From the NCBI GenBank assembly GCA_937884605.1, contig CALGDM010000006.1, forward strand, positions 62,001 through 126,000: 64,000 bases of DNA, given 5' to 3'. Below, one piece after another: positions 51,980 through 60,372 of this stretch. Within the stretch, counting starts at the first letter, position 1; the number at the start of each line of letters is the position of its first letter. Source of the stretch: an uncultured Spiribacter sp. (GTDB taxonomy: Bacteria > Pseudomonadota > Gammaproteobacteria > Nitrococcales > Nitrococcaceae). Both the position numbers and the translations under genes were made by a program. The notes under the pieces are model-generated. The model was given only the letters and a program-made list of their open reading frames with translations, searched no databases and was not told the origin of the DNA.

Positions 51980-52779
51980 CGTCCGTTGCCGCCGGGTTTA
52001 TCGGCTGAATCATGAATCTCGATGACCGGTTGTGCGGCGGTCATGGCGGTCAGCACCACCCGGTCGGGAGGGCAGCGACCGGCGAGCGCCGCGGCGGCCG
52101 CCCGGCGCGCCGGGTCGAGTCGACTGGCATTATCCACCTGGTTGATCACCGCAATCAGGCGAGCCGTGCCGACGTTCTGACGCGCGCCGGCTGGCTCGCT
52201 GAGCAGTCGACCGATATGCGCCGGGGTAATCGGCTGACCCGGCGCCAGATCCAGCAGTGCCGTTAGCTCGGGCACGCGGTGGGCCAGCGCCCCGTCCAGG
52301 GGCTGGCCGATCACCCCGGCTCCCACCAGAAAAAGCACGGTGCAACAGCCGGGTACCAGTGCCGGCTCGTGGGCGCCGGGGGCCTTGATACCCCGCATTC
52401 GCGCGCCATCCGCCTTGACCAGGGTCGTGTCGAATCCCGAGCGGGCATGAATGGCGGCGATGACCTCGGGGGAGACCCCCGCGTGGCGATCGGGCTTTGC
52501 CCCCGGGCCGGCAAACACCACCCGGCGGGCGCTGCGGGACATCGCAGGCACCTCGTCAATCAGCCGCTCCGGCATCGCCACGGATTGTGCGTCGGTCAGT
52601 GCCGGAGGCACGGGCGTGAGCGCCGTGGTGGCGGTCATTCCGACGCGACCACCGAGCTGCTCGAGCAGGCGATGCAAGGTGGTCTTCTTGCCGCCGGCGC
52701 CCACCGCACAAATGATGCCGTTGCGCGCCTCAAGGGCATCGGGCAATGCCAGGGGTGGGCCATCACCTGAGGCCTTCAT
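51976..52779 (-). CDS. yqeC: YqeC-family protein (putative selenium/molybdenum-hydroxylase accessory)
   Basis: A 267-residue P-loop protein of the YqeC family: ICAVGAGGKKTTLHRLLEQL is the nucleotide loop, followed by TATTALTPVP, RRVVFAGPGAKPDRHAGVSP, TLVKADGARMRGIKAPGAHE, FLVGAGVIGQPLD and VINQVDN. The family is associated with selenium-dependent molybdenum hydroxylases, but no such enzyme is encoded here. The ATG at 52779 follows AAAGGAG by 5 bases. It leads the mobA-moeA operon and faces away from ttrBCA, so in this genome it may serve MGD maturation. Confidence 0.8.
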   Translation of the reverse strand: MKASGDGPPLALPDALEARNGIICAVGAGGKKTTLHRLLEQLGGRVGMTATTALTPVPPALTDAQSVAMPERLIDEVPAMSRSARRVVFAGPGAKPDRHAGVSPEVIAAIHARSGFDTTLVKADGARMRGIKAPGAHEPALVPGCCTVLFLVGAGVIGQPLDGALAHRVPELTALLDLAPGQPITPAHIGRLLSEPAGARQNVGTARLIAVINQVDNASRLDPARRAAAAALAGRCPPDRVVLTAMTAAQPVIEIHDSADKPGGNGR

Positions 52780-52807
52780 CGTCACTCCTTTGCCGGTCAC
52801 GGCGTTG

Positions 52808-52813
52808 ATAATA
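52808..52813 (-). promoter_or_regulatory. -10 element of the yqeC-mobA-moeA operon
   Basis: Minus-strand TATTAT (52813-52808) lies about 28 bases before yqeC. No -35 is recognisable, consistent with activator dependence; the FNR-like site at 52854-52867 is centred near -60 of the predicted start. Confidence 0.4.
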
Positions 52814-52853
52814 GCGGCTGGCGGTCCGTCGATTAGCGGGATGTCGTGATGAC

Positions 52854-52867
52854 TTGCTCCAGATCAA
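52854..52867. promoter_or_regulatory. FNR-like binding site between yqeC and ttrB
   Basis: TTGCT-CCAG-ATCAA matches the FNR consensus TTGAT-N4-ATCAA at nine of ten positions. It is centred near -42 to -44 of the predicted ttrB start (class II position) and near -60 of the predicted yqeC start (class I position). Salmonella ttr genes are known to need FNR. Confidence 0.6.
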
Positions 52868-52881
52868 TTCAGCGCAGCATG

Positions 52882-52897
52882 TGTGGTTTTCCACAAT
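52882..52897 (+). promoter_or_regulatory. ttrB core promoter region with palindrome TGTGG-TTTT-CCACA
   Basis: CACAAT (52892-52897) is a four-of-six -10 with no -35 upstream, as expected for an activator-dependent promoter. It overlaps a perfect 5-bp inverted repeat (52882-52895) that could bind TtrR. ttrB begins about 50 bases after the expected start. Confidence 0.4.
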
Positions 52898-52954
52898 TCG
52901 CGGGGGCGTCAGGAAGGCCGAGAGTGGGGAGCAAGGTTACAACGGAGTCCCGCA

Positions 52955-53719
52955 ATGGATGTTTCGCGCCGGCAATTTCTGGGCAAAGCCGCGGCAGTCA
53001 CCGCCGGCGTTGCCGTGATGCCCCTTTCCGAGGCCGAGGCCGGCCTCAACGATCAGCCGCCACGCCGCGGGGGCGATCCCAACAAGCGCTACGGCATGGC
53101 CATTGACCTGCGCCGCTGCATTGGTTGTCAGGCCTGTACCGTGAGCTGCTCGATCGAGAATCAGCCGCCGGTGGGGCAGTTCCGCACCATCGTCCATCAG
53201 TACGAGGTAACGGACAACGCCAGCGAGGAAACGGCGGCGGTGATGCTGCCGCGCCTTTGTAACCAGTGTGACAACCCGCCCTGTGTGCCCGTCTGCCCGG
53301 TTCAGGCGACCTGGCAGCGCAAGGACGGCATTGTCGTGGTGGACAGCGATCAATGCGTGGGCTGCGGCTATTGTGTTCAGGCCTGCCCCTATGACGCGCG
53401 TTTCATCAATCACGAAACGCAGGTCGCGGACAAGTGCAACTTCTGCGTGCATCGGCTCGAGGCCGGGCTGCTTCCCGCCTGTGTCGAGAGCTGTGTCGGC
53501 GGTGCGCGCATCATCGGCGATCTCAATGATCCCGACAGTCATATCAATCGCGTGCTCAGCGAGAACTACGATGACGTCAAGGTCCTCAAGCCCGAGCTCA
53601 ATACCCGCCCACATGTGTTCTACATCGGCATGACGGACGCCTTCATCGAGCGCATCCAGGGCGAGAGCGGCCTGTGGTTCGATTCCGAACACGGCGGCGT
53701 AATGGGGGCCGTGTCATGA
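52955..53719 (+). CDS. ttrB: Tetrathionate reductase iron-sulfur subunit TtrB
   Basis: Electron-transfer subunit with four [4Fe-4S] clusters linking TtrC to TtrA. The 254-residue protein starts with a twin-arginine signal (SRRQFLGKAAAVTAGVAV). Cysteine groups are CIGCQACTVSC, CNQCDNPPCVPVCPV, CVGCGYCVQACPY and CNFC with PACVESC, the DmsB/PhsB pattern; THFYIG-like PHVFYIGMTDAF lies near the end. The ATG at 52955 follows GGAG by 8 bases; the frame opens earlier at 52883. It overlaps ttrC as ATGA. Family-level alternatives such as a thiosulfate or polysulfide reductase subunit are less likely given TtrSR and TtrA. Confidence 0.88.
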   Translation: MDVSRRQFLGKAAAVTAGVAVMPLSEAEAGLNDQPPRRGGDPNKRYGMAIDLRRCIGCQACTVSCSIENQPPVGQFRTIVHQYEVTDNASEETAAVMLPRLCNQCDNPPCVPVCPVQATWQRKDGIVVVDSDQCVGCGYCVQACPYDARFINHETQVADKCNFCVHRLEAGLLPACVESCVGGARIIGDLNDPDSHINRVLSENYDDVKVLKPELNTRPHVFYIGMTDAFIERIQGESGLWFDSEHGGVMGAVS

Positions 53720-54822
53720 GCATTGCCGAAATCATCGTCCCGCAGCAGGAAGTGGCCTGGCTGCCCTGGGCGGTGCAGTACTTCTTTCTGGTGGGGATGG
53801 CCGCAACCGCGGCGATACTCGTGGGTGTCGGCGAGTTTGTCCGGGGCGGTCGCTGGCAGCGTCTGCAGGCCCCGGCACTGGTCGTTGCGGTCTCCACTGG
53901 TGTCATCGCGCCCATCGCTCTGCTGGCGGATCTGCATCAGCCCGGGCGGTTCTATCACTTCTACACCGACATCACCCCCTGGTCGTGGATGTCGCTGGGT
54001 GCGCTGATCCTGCCGGTGTTCATGACCGGTCTGCTCGGCTACTGGGTGCTCTGGCAGCGCGCGGTATTCAGGGCCGAAGGCGCACCGCGCTGGCTGTCGC
54101 TGTGGGCCGCCGGCAACTGGTCGGGCCAGGCGCTGCGGCCGTGGCTTGCGGGGGTCATGCTGATGGGTGCCCTGGGGATTCTGGTCTACACCGGCTCCGA
54201 GGTGATGATCGTCAAGGCGCGGGCGCTCTGGCACACCGAATGGATGATCGTGAATCTGGCGCTGACCGCCTTTATGGCGAGTCTGGCCGCCATTGTCTTT
54301 ACCCAGGCGCGGATCCTTTCGGCGGCGCCGGGTGATCAGCGCCTGACCCTGCGGCTTTTCGTGCTGGCGCTGATCGCCACGGGCGCCGGTGCGGTCGGCT
54401 GGGCGGTGAGTGGCTGGATCAATGGCTCGGTGTCATTCCAGGCGTTCCTGCGCCTTGTCGAGCAGTTTGCCTACTGGCGCATTGTGTTTGCCCTGTCGGT
54501 GGCCGTGGGCGGTGGATTGCTGATGGCGGCGCTGTGGATGCTGCGCACGCCTCGGGGTGTGGCGCGGTCGTGGTGGCTGGCGCCTCTGGCACTGCTGGCC
54601 GCCTGGTCATTCCGCTGGGCCGTATTGATGGACGTTCAGAGCGTGCCGAAATACGGAGCCGGTCTCTATCCCTATCATTTGCCGCTGGGCAGCGACGGGC
54701 TGCTCGGCATTCTGGGTGTATTCGGCCTGTGGCTTGCGGTGCTGATGGTCTTGCCGGGGATCATCGCCAATCGCGGCGCCGTCCACCCGACCCAATCAAT
54801 GCGTGAGGTGGCCCATGGATAA
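53716..54822 (+). CDS. ttrC: Tetrathionate reductase membrane subunit TtrC (NrfD/PsrC family)
   Basis: Membrane quinol-oxidising anchor of the NrfD family, 368 residues with about nine hydrophobic segments. It starts EVAWLPWAVQYFFLVGMAAT and has ALLADLHQPGRFYHFYTDIT, then PWSWMSLGALILP, a family hallmark around the quinol site, and YTGSEVMIVKARALWHTEW. It takes electrons from quinol and passes them to TtrB. It starts in an ATGA overlap with ttrB and overlaps ttrA by 8 bases. Confidence 0.87.
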   Translation: MSIAEIIVPQQEVAWLPWAVQYFFLVGMAATAAILVGVGEFVRGGRWQRLQAPALVVAVSTGVIAPIALLADLHQPGRFYHFYTDITPWSWMSLGALILPVFMTGLLGYWVLWQRAVFRAEGAPRWLSLWAAGNWSGQALRPWLAGVMLMGALGILVYTGSEVMIVKARALWHTEWMIVNLALTAFMASLAAIVFTQARILSAAPGDQRLTLRLFVLALIATGAGAVGWAVSGWINGSVSFQAFLRLVEQFAYWRIVFALSVAVGGGLLMAALWMLRTPRGVARSWWLAPLALLAAWSFRWAVLMDVQSVPKYGAGLYPYHLPLGSDGLLGILGVFGLWLAVLMVLPGIIANRGAVHPTQSMREVAHG

Positions 54823-57800
54823 GAATCGTCGCAATCTGTTGAAAGGCGGAGTCGCCGCCGGCGGCCTCGGCGTGTTCGGCGCGGGCTATGTGGGGCCGGT
54901 CAAAAAGGCAACCGAGGGGCTGCTGAGCGGCAGCGCCGGCGAGCCGACCACGGATCGGATCACCGGCAATGCGCTCACTCCGGAGTTTCATATCGACGCG
55001 GATACCGGCGAGCTGACCCCGGCGGACGGGCAGGTCGTCAGCCTGACCCAGTGTCTGGGTTGCTGGACCCAGTGCGGGATTCGCGCCCGGGTGGATACGG
55101 TCAACAATCGTGTCCTGCGGATCGCGGGCAATCCTTATCACCCCTTATCCCACGAAAACCCGCGGCCCTATGCCGATTCGGTGCGCGACGCCTACACGGG
55201 CCTGGGCGGTGACGCGGGCATCGACGGTCGCTCGGCCGCCTGCGCCCGGGGGGCGGCAATGCTCGAGCTGCTCGACAATCCCCAGCGCATTACCCAGCCG
55301 ATGAAGCGGGTCGGCCCGCGGGGTTCGGGCGAGTGGCAGACAATCAGCTTCGAGCAGCTGATCGAAGAGGTCACCGAAGGCGGCGACCTGTTCGGCGAAG
55401 GGGCGGTCGATGGGCTGCGGGCCATTCATGACACCGAAACGCTCATGGACCCCGAGAATCCCGAGTATGGCCCGGTGGCCAACCGGCTGCTGGTCACCGA
55501 TGCCGGGCCCGACGGCCGCCGCGATCTGGTCAAGCGCTTTACCTTCAACGCCTTCGGGACCCGCAACTTCGGTCACCACGGCTCGTATTGCGGTCTGGGG
55601 TATCGAGTCGGTTCGGGCGCTTTTTTTGACGACATGAAAGGGTTTACCCACGCCAAGCCGGACTGGGATCACGCGCGGTTTGTCATCTTCATGGGGACAG
55701 CGCCGGCGCATGCGGGCAACCCCTACAAGCAGCAGGGCCGTCAGCTGGCAAGCGCCCGCACCGATCGGCGATTCGAATACGTGGTGGTTGCTCCGTCGCT
55801 GCCCAACTCCTCGAGTCTGGCCACCCGAAGCAACAATAACTGGGTGCCGATTCGTCCGGCCGGTGATTCGGCGATGGCCATGGCGATGATCCGCTGGATC
55901 ATCGATAACGAGCGCTACGACCATGCCTATCTGTCCCAGCCTGGCCCCGCGGCCCGGGATGCCGCGGGCGAGCCCAGCTGGAGCAATGCCACGCATCTGG
56001 TCGTGAGCACCGAGGAGCACGCCCTCACCGGCCGCATCCTGCGTGGCCGGGATCTGGGCTGGACGGATAATGCCGATGACTCGGTGGTGGTCGATGCCGA
56101 GGCGGGCGAGTGGATGGCCCACACCGCCCCGCAGCCGGCGGCGCTGTTCGTCACCCGCGAGGTAACGCTGGCCGATGGCAGCAGGGTGACTGTCAAATCC
56201 GCCATGCAGCGGCTCACCGAAGAGGCGCGGCGTTTGTCGCTATCGGAGTACAGCGCCGAGTGCGATGTCCCCGTGGCCACCATCGAGGCGCTGGCGCGCA
56301 AGTTCACCAGTCACGGTAAAAAGTCGGTGATCAATACCCATGGCGGCGTGATGAACGGCAGTGCCTTCTACACCTCGTACGCCATTGTCATGCTCAACGC
56401 CATGGTGGGTAACCTCAATGCCCCCGGCGGCACCTTCGTCAAGGGCCAGCCGTTTACCAATACCGGTGCCGGCGAGCGCTACGACATGGCCAATTTCCCG
56501 GGCAAGATCGGTCCCCAGGGGATCTTTCTCTCGCGCAGTCGCACCACCTACGAGGCGAGCAGCGAGTATCAGCGCAAAGTCGCCGCCGGGCGCAATCCCT
56601 ATCCCGCGAAGGCGCCCTGGTATCCGGTGTCGCCGCCGCTGTTCACCGAGCATCTGTGCTCGGCGCTCGAGGGCTATCCCTATCAGGCAAAGGTCTGGAT
56701 CAACCACATGGGTAATCCGATCTACGGCCAGGCCGGGCTTCGCAAGGCCATCGACGAGCGCCTCAAGGATCCCTCGCGGATTGGTCTGATCATCGGTATT
56801 GAGCCGTTCATCAACGAGACCAACGCCTATGCCGATTATCTGGTCCCGGATCTGGTGACCTACGAGGGCTGGGGGTTTTCCAAGGCCTGGGCGGGCGTCA
56901 AGCAGCGCATGACCAGCGCCCGCTGGCCGATTGTCGAGCCGCGGGTCGGCAAGACCGCCGACGGCGAGCCGCTCAGCATGGAGGCCTTCCTGATTGCCGT
57001 CTCGAAGCGCCTGGAGCTGCCCGGTTTTGGCGACAAGGCCATTCCCGATGCCGACGGCAATCTGCATCCGTTGAACAGCGCGGCGGACTGGTATCTGCGT
57101 GGGGCCGCCAACGTGGCCTGGGACGGCGGGCCTGTGGCCGAAGCCGCTGAGGACGACATGCGCCTGACGGGTGTCGAGCGCATCGCGGGCACGCTCCAGT
57201 CGCACCTCAAGCCCGAGGAGTGGCGCCGCGCCGCCTATGTGTTCTGCCGCGGCGGACGCTTTGGCAAGGCGCCGGCCAAGGATGCCGGTCCGGTCACCCA
57301 TTGGGATCGTCCGGCGACGCTGTGGAACGAGATGGTCGGCAGTCAGCGACACTCATTGAGTGGCGAGTACTTCACGGGCTGCCCCACCTTTCATCCCCCG
57401 CGTTTTGCGGATGGCTCGCGGGTTGAACGTCACTACCCGGTGGATCAGTGGCCGCTGCGGCTGACCTCCTACAAGTCGCACCTCCAGAGTCCGCATTCGA
57501 TTGCCGCCTCGCGCCTGCGCCAGATTCATCCCTACAATCCGGTCGGAATCAATACGCGGGACGCTCAGGCAGCCGGCATCGATACCGGCGATCGGGTGCG
57601 GGTGGTGACCCCCGGGGGATCGGTGGAAGGCGTTGCGATGCTGCGTGATGGCGTCAAACGCGGCGCAGTGGCCATTGAGCACGGCTTTGGACATCGTGAA
57701 CTGGGTGCTCGTACCCATACCATCGACGGCACGGCGTTGCCCGGAGATGAGTCGATCGGCGCCGGGGTCAATCTCAATGATCTTGGGCTGGTGGATCCCA

Positions 57801-57889
57801 CGCACAGCTCGGGCAATGCCTGGCTGGATTGGGTGACCGGTGCATCGGTGCGCCAGGCGCTGCCCGCGCGGATCGAGCGGGTCGCCTAA
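54815..57889 (+). CDS. ttrA: Tetrathionate reductase molybdopterin subunit TtrA
   Basis: Catalytic bis-MGD subunit reducing tetrathionate to thiosulfate, exported by Tat. The 1024-residue protein opens with a twin-arginine signal (NRRNLLKGGVAAGGLGVFGA). The [4Fe-4S] motif is C80-x2-C83-x3-C87 (QCLGCWTQCGIR) with the fourth cysteine C143 in SAACARG. The Mo ligand is expected to be C259 in GHHGSYCGLGYR, the TtrA form. MGD-binding blocks include FVIFMGTAPAHAGNPYKQQG, NTHGGVMNGSAFYTS and the C-terminal molydop-binding domain (HPYNPVGINTRDAQAAGIDT). The nearest confusable enzymes are arsenate or thiosulfate reductases; the ttrB, ttrC and ttrSR neighbours favour tetrathionate. Confidence 0.88.
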   Translation: MDKNRRNLLKGGVAAGGLGVFGAGYVGPVKKATEGLLSGSAGEPTTDRITGNALTPEFHIDADTGELTPADGQVVSLTQCLGCWTQCGIRARVDTVNNRVLRIAGNPYHPLSHENPRPYADSVRDAYTGLGGDAGIDGRSAACARGAAMLELLDNPQRITQPMKRVGPRGSGEWQTISFEQLIEEVTEGGDLFGEGAVDGLRAIHDTETLMDPENPEYGPVANRLLVTDAGPDGRRDLVKRFTFNAFGTRNFGHHGSYCGLGYRVGSGAFFDDMKGFTHAKPDWDHARFVIFMGTAPAHAGNPYKQQGRQLASARTDRRFEYVVVAPSLPNSSSLATRSNNNWVPIRPAGDSAMAMAMIRWIIDNERYDHAYLSQPGPAARDAAGEPSWSNATHLVVSTEEHALTGRILRGRDLGWTDNADDSVVVDAEAGEWMAHTAPQPAALFVTREVTLADGSRVTVKSAMQRLTEEARRLSLSEYSAECDVPVATIEALARKFTSHGKKSVINTHGGVMNGSAFYTSYAIVMLNAMVGNLNAPGGTFVKGQPFTNTGAGERYDMANFPGKIGPQGIFLSRSRTTYEASSEYQRKVAAGRNPYPAKAPWYPVSPPLFTEHLCSALEGYPYQAKVWINHMGNPIYGQAGLRKAIDERLKDPSRIGLIIGIEPFINETNAYADYLVPDLVTYEGWGFSKAWAGVKQRMTSARWPIVEPRVGKTADGEPLSMEAFLIAVSKRLELPGFGDKAIPDADGNLHPLNSAADWYLRGAANVAWDGGPVAEAAEDDMRLTGVERIAGTLQSHLKPEEWRRAAYVFCRGGRFGKAPAKDAGPVTHWDRPATLWNEMVGSQRHSLSGEYFTGCPTFHPPRFADGSRVERHYPVDQWPLRLTSYKSHLQSPHSIAASRLRQIHPYNPVGINTRDAQAAGIDTGDRVRVVTPGGSVEGVAMLRDGVKRGAVAIEHGFGHRELGARTHTIDGTALPGDESIGAGVNLNDLGLVDPTHSSGNAWLDWVTGASVRQALPARIERVA

Positions 57890-57905
57890 CCGAAGGGATG
57901 CGGGT

Positions 57906-57980
57906 TGGTGGGCGGTGCTGGGATCGAACCAGCGACCCCTGCCGTGTGAAGGCAGTGCTCTCCCGCTGAGCTAACCGCCC
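57906..57980 (-). tRNA. tRNA-Val (anticodon CAC)
   Basis: The 75-nt cloverleaf folds fully: acceptor GGGCGGT/ACCGCCC, D arm GCTC/GAGC, anticodon stem CTGCC/GGCAG with loop TTCACAC, and T arm GCTGG-TTCGATC-CCAGC. Discriminator A73 and CCA are encoded. Anticodon CAC reads GUG. It lies next to gltX as Val tRNAs do in E. coli, but there the anticodon is UAC. Confidence 0.96.
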
Positions 57981-57991
57981 AACTGGTTCGA

Positions 57992-58020
57992 AGTGTAGGA
58001 ATCAGCCGGTGGGCTGTCAA
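57992..58020 (-). promoter_or_regulatory. Promoter of tRNA-Val
   Basis: On the minus strand TTGACA (58020-58015), a 17-base spacer and TACACT (57997-57992) precede the tRNA by 11 bases. The -35 is a full consensus match. Confidence 0.85.
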
Positions 58021-58095
58021 TCGCCGATGGCGCCCACTGGCCCGTGACCCCGGTCACTCGCTAGACTGTTGCCTTTACAGACAGCGAAGGCCGAT

Positions 58096-59517
58096 ATGTC
58101 CGTCACCACCCGTTTCGCCCCCAGTCCCACCGGTTATCTCCACATCGGCGGTGCCCGCACGGCGCTTTTCTGCTGGCTCTATGCCCGCCGGCACGGCGGT
58201 CGATTTGTGCTGCGGGTCGAAGACACCGACCGGGAGCGTTCAACGCCCGAGGCCATTAACGCCATCCTTGAGGGCATGAGCTGGCTGGGCATTGATTATG
58301 ACGAAGGGCCGCTCTACCAGACCGAGCGCTTCGATCGCTATCGCGAGGTCATTGATCGCATGCTCGAACAGGGCACGGCCTACCGCTGTTATTGCTCGCG
58401 GGAGCGGCTTGACCAGCTGCGGGCCGATCAACAGGCGCGCAAGGTCAAACCCCGCTACGACGGCCGCTGCCGGCATCTGACCGAGCCGCCGGCGGATGCC
58501 GAAGGGGATCCGGTGATCCGCTTTCGCCAGCCCCATGAGGGGCACACCGTGGTCGATGACCAGGTCAAGGGACGAGTCGCGTTTGATAACGCCGAGCTTG
58601 ATGATCTGATTATTGCCCGCGCGGATGGATCGCCCACGTATAACTTTGTGGTGGTGGTGGATGACATGGACATGGGCATCAGCCATGTCATCCGTGGCGA
58701 TGATCACCTCAATAACAGCGCCCGTCAGGCCAATATTCTCAAGGCGCTGGGGGTCGAGCCACCGGTCTACGCGCACGTGCCGATGATTCTCGATGCCGAG
58801 GGCAAAAAGCTTTCCAAGCGCACCGGGGCGGCCAGTGTCATGGAGTATCGGGATGCGGGGTATCTGCCCGAAGCGGTCATCAACTATCTGGTCCGCCTGG
58901 GTTGGGCGCATGGCGATCAGGAGGTTTTCACGCTGGACGAGCTAATCGAGTATTTCGATATCGGCGAGATCAATCACTCGGCCTCCAGTCTCAACCCCTC
59001 GAAACTCGACTGGCTCAATCAGCACTATATGAAGACACTGCCGGCGGCGCACGTCGCGCGACATTTTGCCTGGCATCTTGGCGCGCTCGGGATTGATCCC
59101 GGTGCCGCCCATGCGCCGAACATCGAAGCGGTGGTGTCGGCCCAGGCCGAGCGCAGCAAGACCCTGGTCGAGATGGCGGAGAACAGTCGGTTTTTCTACA
59201 CCGAACCCCGAGAGTACGACGAAAAGGCGGCGCGCAAGCACCTGCTCGGCGCCGGCGATGTCCTCGATGCACTCACCAATGCGCTGGCCGAGGTGGAGCA
59301 CTGGAAGGCCGAGGCCATCCATCAGGCGGTGACCGGGGTGGCCGAGGAGCAGGGGCTGAAGATGGGCAAGGTGGCCCAGCCGCTGCGGGTGGCGGTGTCC
59401 GGGGGGCCGGTGTCGCCGCCCATCGATATCACGCTCGAGCTGTTGGGGCGTGAAGCGGTGTTGCGACGCCTGGCTGCCGCTCGTGAATGGGTGGATCAGT
59501 CGGCGGCGTCCCATTGA
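58096..59517 (+). CDS. gltX: Glutamyl-tRNA synthetase
   Basis: Class I synthetase charging tRNA-Glu, 473 residues. It has the HIGH-like FAPSPTGYLHIGGARTALF at the N-terminus, ATP-binding HVIRGDDHLNNSARQANIL, and the KMSKS-like GKKLSKRTGAASV near residue 240. The helical anticodon-binding domain follows. The ATG at 58096 has GAAGG upstream; an earlier in-frame ATG-less start at 58069 is unneeded. The promoter is unclear, with a possible -10 TAGACT at 58062. It is flanked by tRNA-Val and tRNA-Ala as in E. coli, and its substrate tRNA-Glu lies 0.9 kb downstream. Confidence 0.97.
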   Translation: MSVTTRFAPSPTGYLHIGGARTALFCWLYARRHGGRFVLRVEDTDRERSTPEAINAILEGMSWLGIDYDEGPLYQTERFDRYREVIDRMLEQGTAYRCYCSRERLDQLRADQQARKVKPRYDGRCRHLTEPPADAEGDPVIRFRQPHEGHTVVDDQVKGRVAFDNAELDDLIIARADGSPTYNFVVVVDDMDMGISHVIRGDDHLNNSARQANILKALGVEPPVYAHVPMILDAEGKKLSKRTGAASVMEYRDAGYLPEAVINYLVRLGWAHGDQEVFTLDELIEYFDIGEINHSASSLNPSKLDWLNQHYMKTLPAAHVARHFAWHLGALGIDPGAAHAPNIEAVVSAQAERSKTLVEMAENSRFFYTEPREYDEKAARKHLLGAGDVLDALTNALAEVEHWKAEAIHQAVTGVAEEQGLKMGKVAQPLRVAVSGGPVSPPIDITLELLGREAVLRRLAAAREWVDQSAASH

Positions 59518-59542
59518 CACATCGACCGTGTGTTCCTACACT
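59514..59542 (+). promoter_or_regulatory. Promoter of tRNA-Ala, overlapping the gltX stop
   Basis: TTGACA (59514-59519), a 17-base spacer and TACACT (59537-59542) are identical in both hexamers and in spacing to the tRNA-Val promoter. The TGA of gltX lies inside the -35. Confidence 0.85.
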
Positions 59543-59558
59543 TTCGCTCGTTGATTCA

Positions 59559-59634
59559 GGGGCCATAGCTCAGCCGGGAGAGCGCCTGCATGGCATGCAG
59601 GAGGTCGGCGGTTCGATCCCGCCTGGCTCCACCA
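59559..59634 (+). tRNA. tRNA-Ala (anticodon GGC)
   Basis: The 76-nt cloverleaf has acceptor GGGGCCA/TGGCTCC with the G3-U70 pair that identifies alanine tRNAs. The anticodon stem is CCTGC/GCAGG with loop ATGGCAT, the T arm is GGCGG-TTCGATC-CCGCC, and CCA is encoded. Anticodon GGC reads GCC, the same isoacceptor that adjoins gltX in E. coli. Confidence 0.97.
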
Positions 59635-59650
59635 TCTTATTCCCATCGAC

Positions 59651-60301
59651 TCATCCAGCGTTTTCAGCTGCCACTTCACGGATCGCATCGGCGAGCGCGG
59701 ATGATGGCTGGGCGCCAGATATCAGATAGCGTTTGTCGAGGACAAAACCCGGCACCGCACTGACCCCTGCCTCCATGAAACGCTGTTCCGCTGCTCTCAC
59801 TTCTTTCGCGTATTGCTGGGACCGGGCGACGGCTTCGGCGGCGTCGCCGTCAAGGCCGGCCGCGACGGCCTTCTCACGCAGGATTGCCGGGTCCGAGGGG
59901 TCCCTCGCCTCGCCGAAGTAGGCGTCGAACAGTGCCAACTGCAGCGCCGTTTCGCGGCCCTGCTCCGCGGCCCAGGCGAGCACGCGGTGGGCGTCAAAGG
60001 TGTTGTGCGCGCGACGCTCGCGTGCTCCCTGGAAGTTCAATCCCAGCGGCTCGGCCAGGGCGATCATTTCGCCCTGCATGCGCTCGATGCTGGCGGCATC
60101 CTTGCCATACTTGCGGCACAGATGATCGAGGATTGGCTCGCCTTCGGGCGGCATATCCGGGTTGAGCTCGAACGGCTGCCAGACCAGTTCAACCTCGATC
60201 TCGTTGCCGAGTTCTTCCAGCGCCTGCTCCAGGCGGCGATATCCGATCGCGCACCAGGGGCACGCTACATCGGAAACCAGATCGATTCGCACCTTCTGCA
60301 T
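59651..60301 (-). CDS. DsbA-family oxidoreductase, FrnE-like
   Basis: A 216-residue cytoplasmic thioredoxin-fold protein (no signal peptide). The redox motif is C14-P-W-C17 in SDVACPWCAIGYRRLE; next come VELVWQPFELNPDMPPEG and the helical insertion, then SAVPGFVLDKRYLISGAQPS with the cis-Pro loop. FrnE-type proteins act as disulfide isomerases or chaperones in stress; the substrate is unknown. The ATG at 60301 follows GGGGAGG. It lies between two tRNA genes transcribed the other way. Confidence 0.88.
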   Translation of the reverse strand: MQKVRIDLVSDVACPWCAIGYRRLEQALEELGNEIEVELVWQPFELNPDMPPEGEPILDHLCRKYGKDAASIERMQGEMIALAEPLGLNFQGARERRAHNTFDAHRVLAWAAEQGRETALQLALFDAYFGEARDPSDPAILREKAVAAGLDGDAAEAVARSQQYAKEVRAAEQRFMEAGVSAVPGFVLDKRYLISGAQPSSALADAIREVAAENAG

Positions 60302-60324
60302 TATTGACCTCCCCGGGTGCTGCC

Positions 60325-60352
60325 TTGACGCAGACCCGGTTTCTGCTATTAT
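60325..60352 (+). promoter_or_regulatory. Promoter of tRNA-Glu
   Basis: TTGACG (60325-60330), a 16-base spacer and TATTAT (60347-60352) with a TGC extension directly upstream form a strong promoter. A GC-rich discriminator (TCGCGTCG) follows, suggesting stringent control. Confidence 0.85.
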
Positions 60353-60372
60353 TCGCGTCGTCTTTAAGACAT

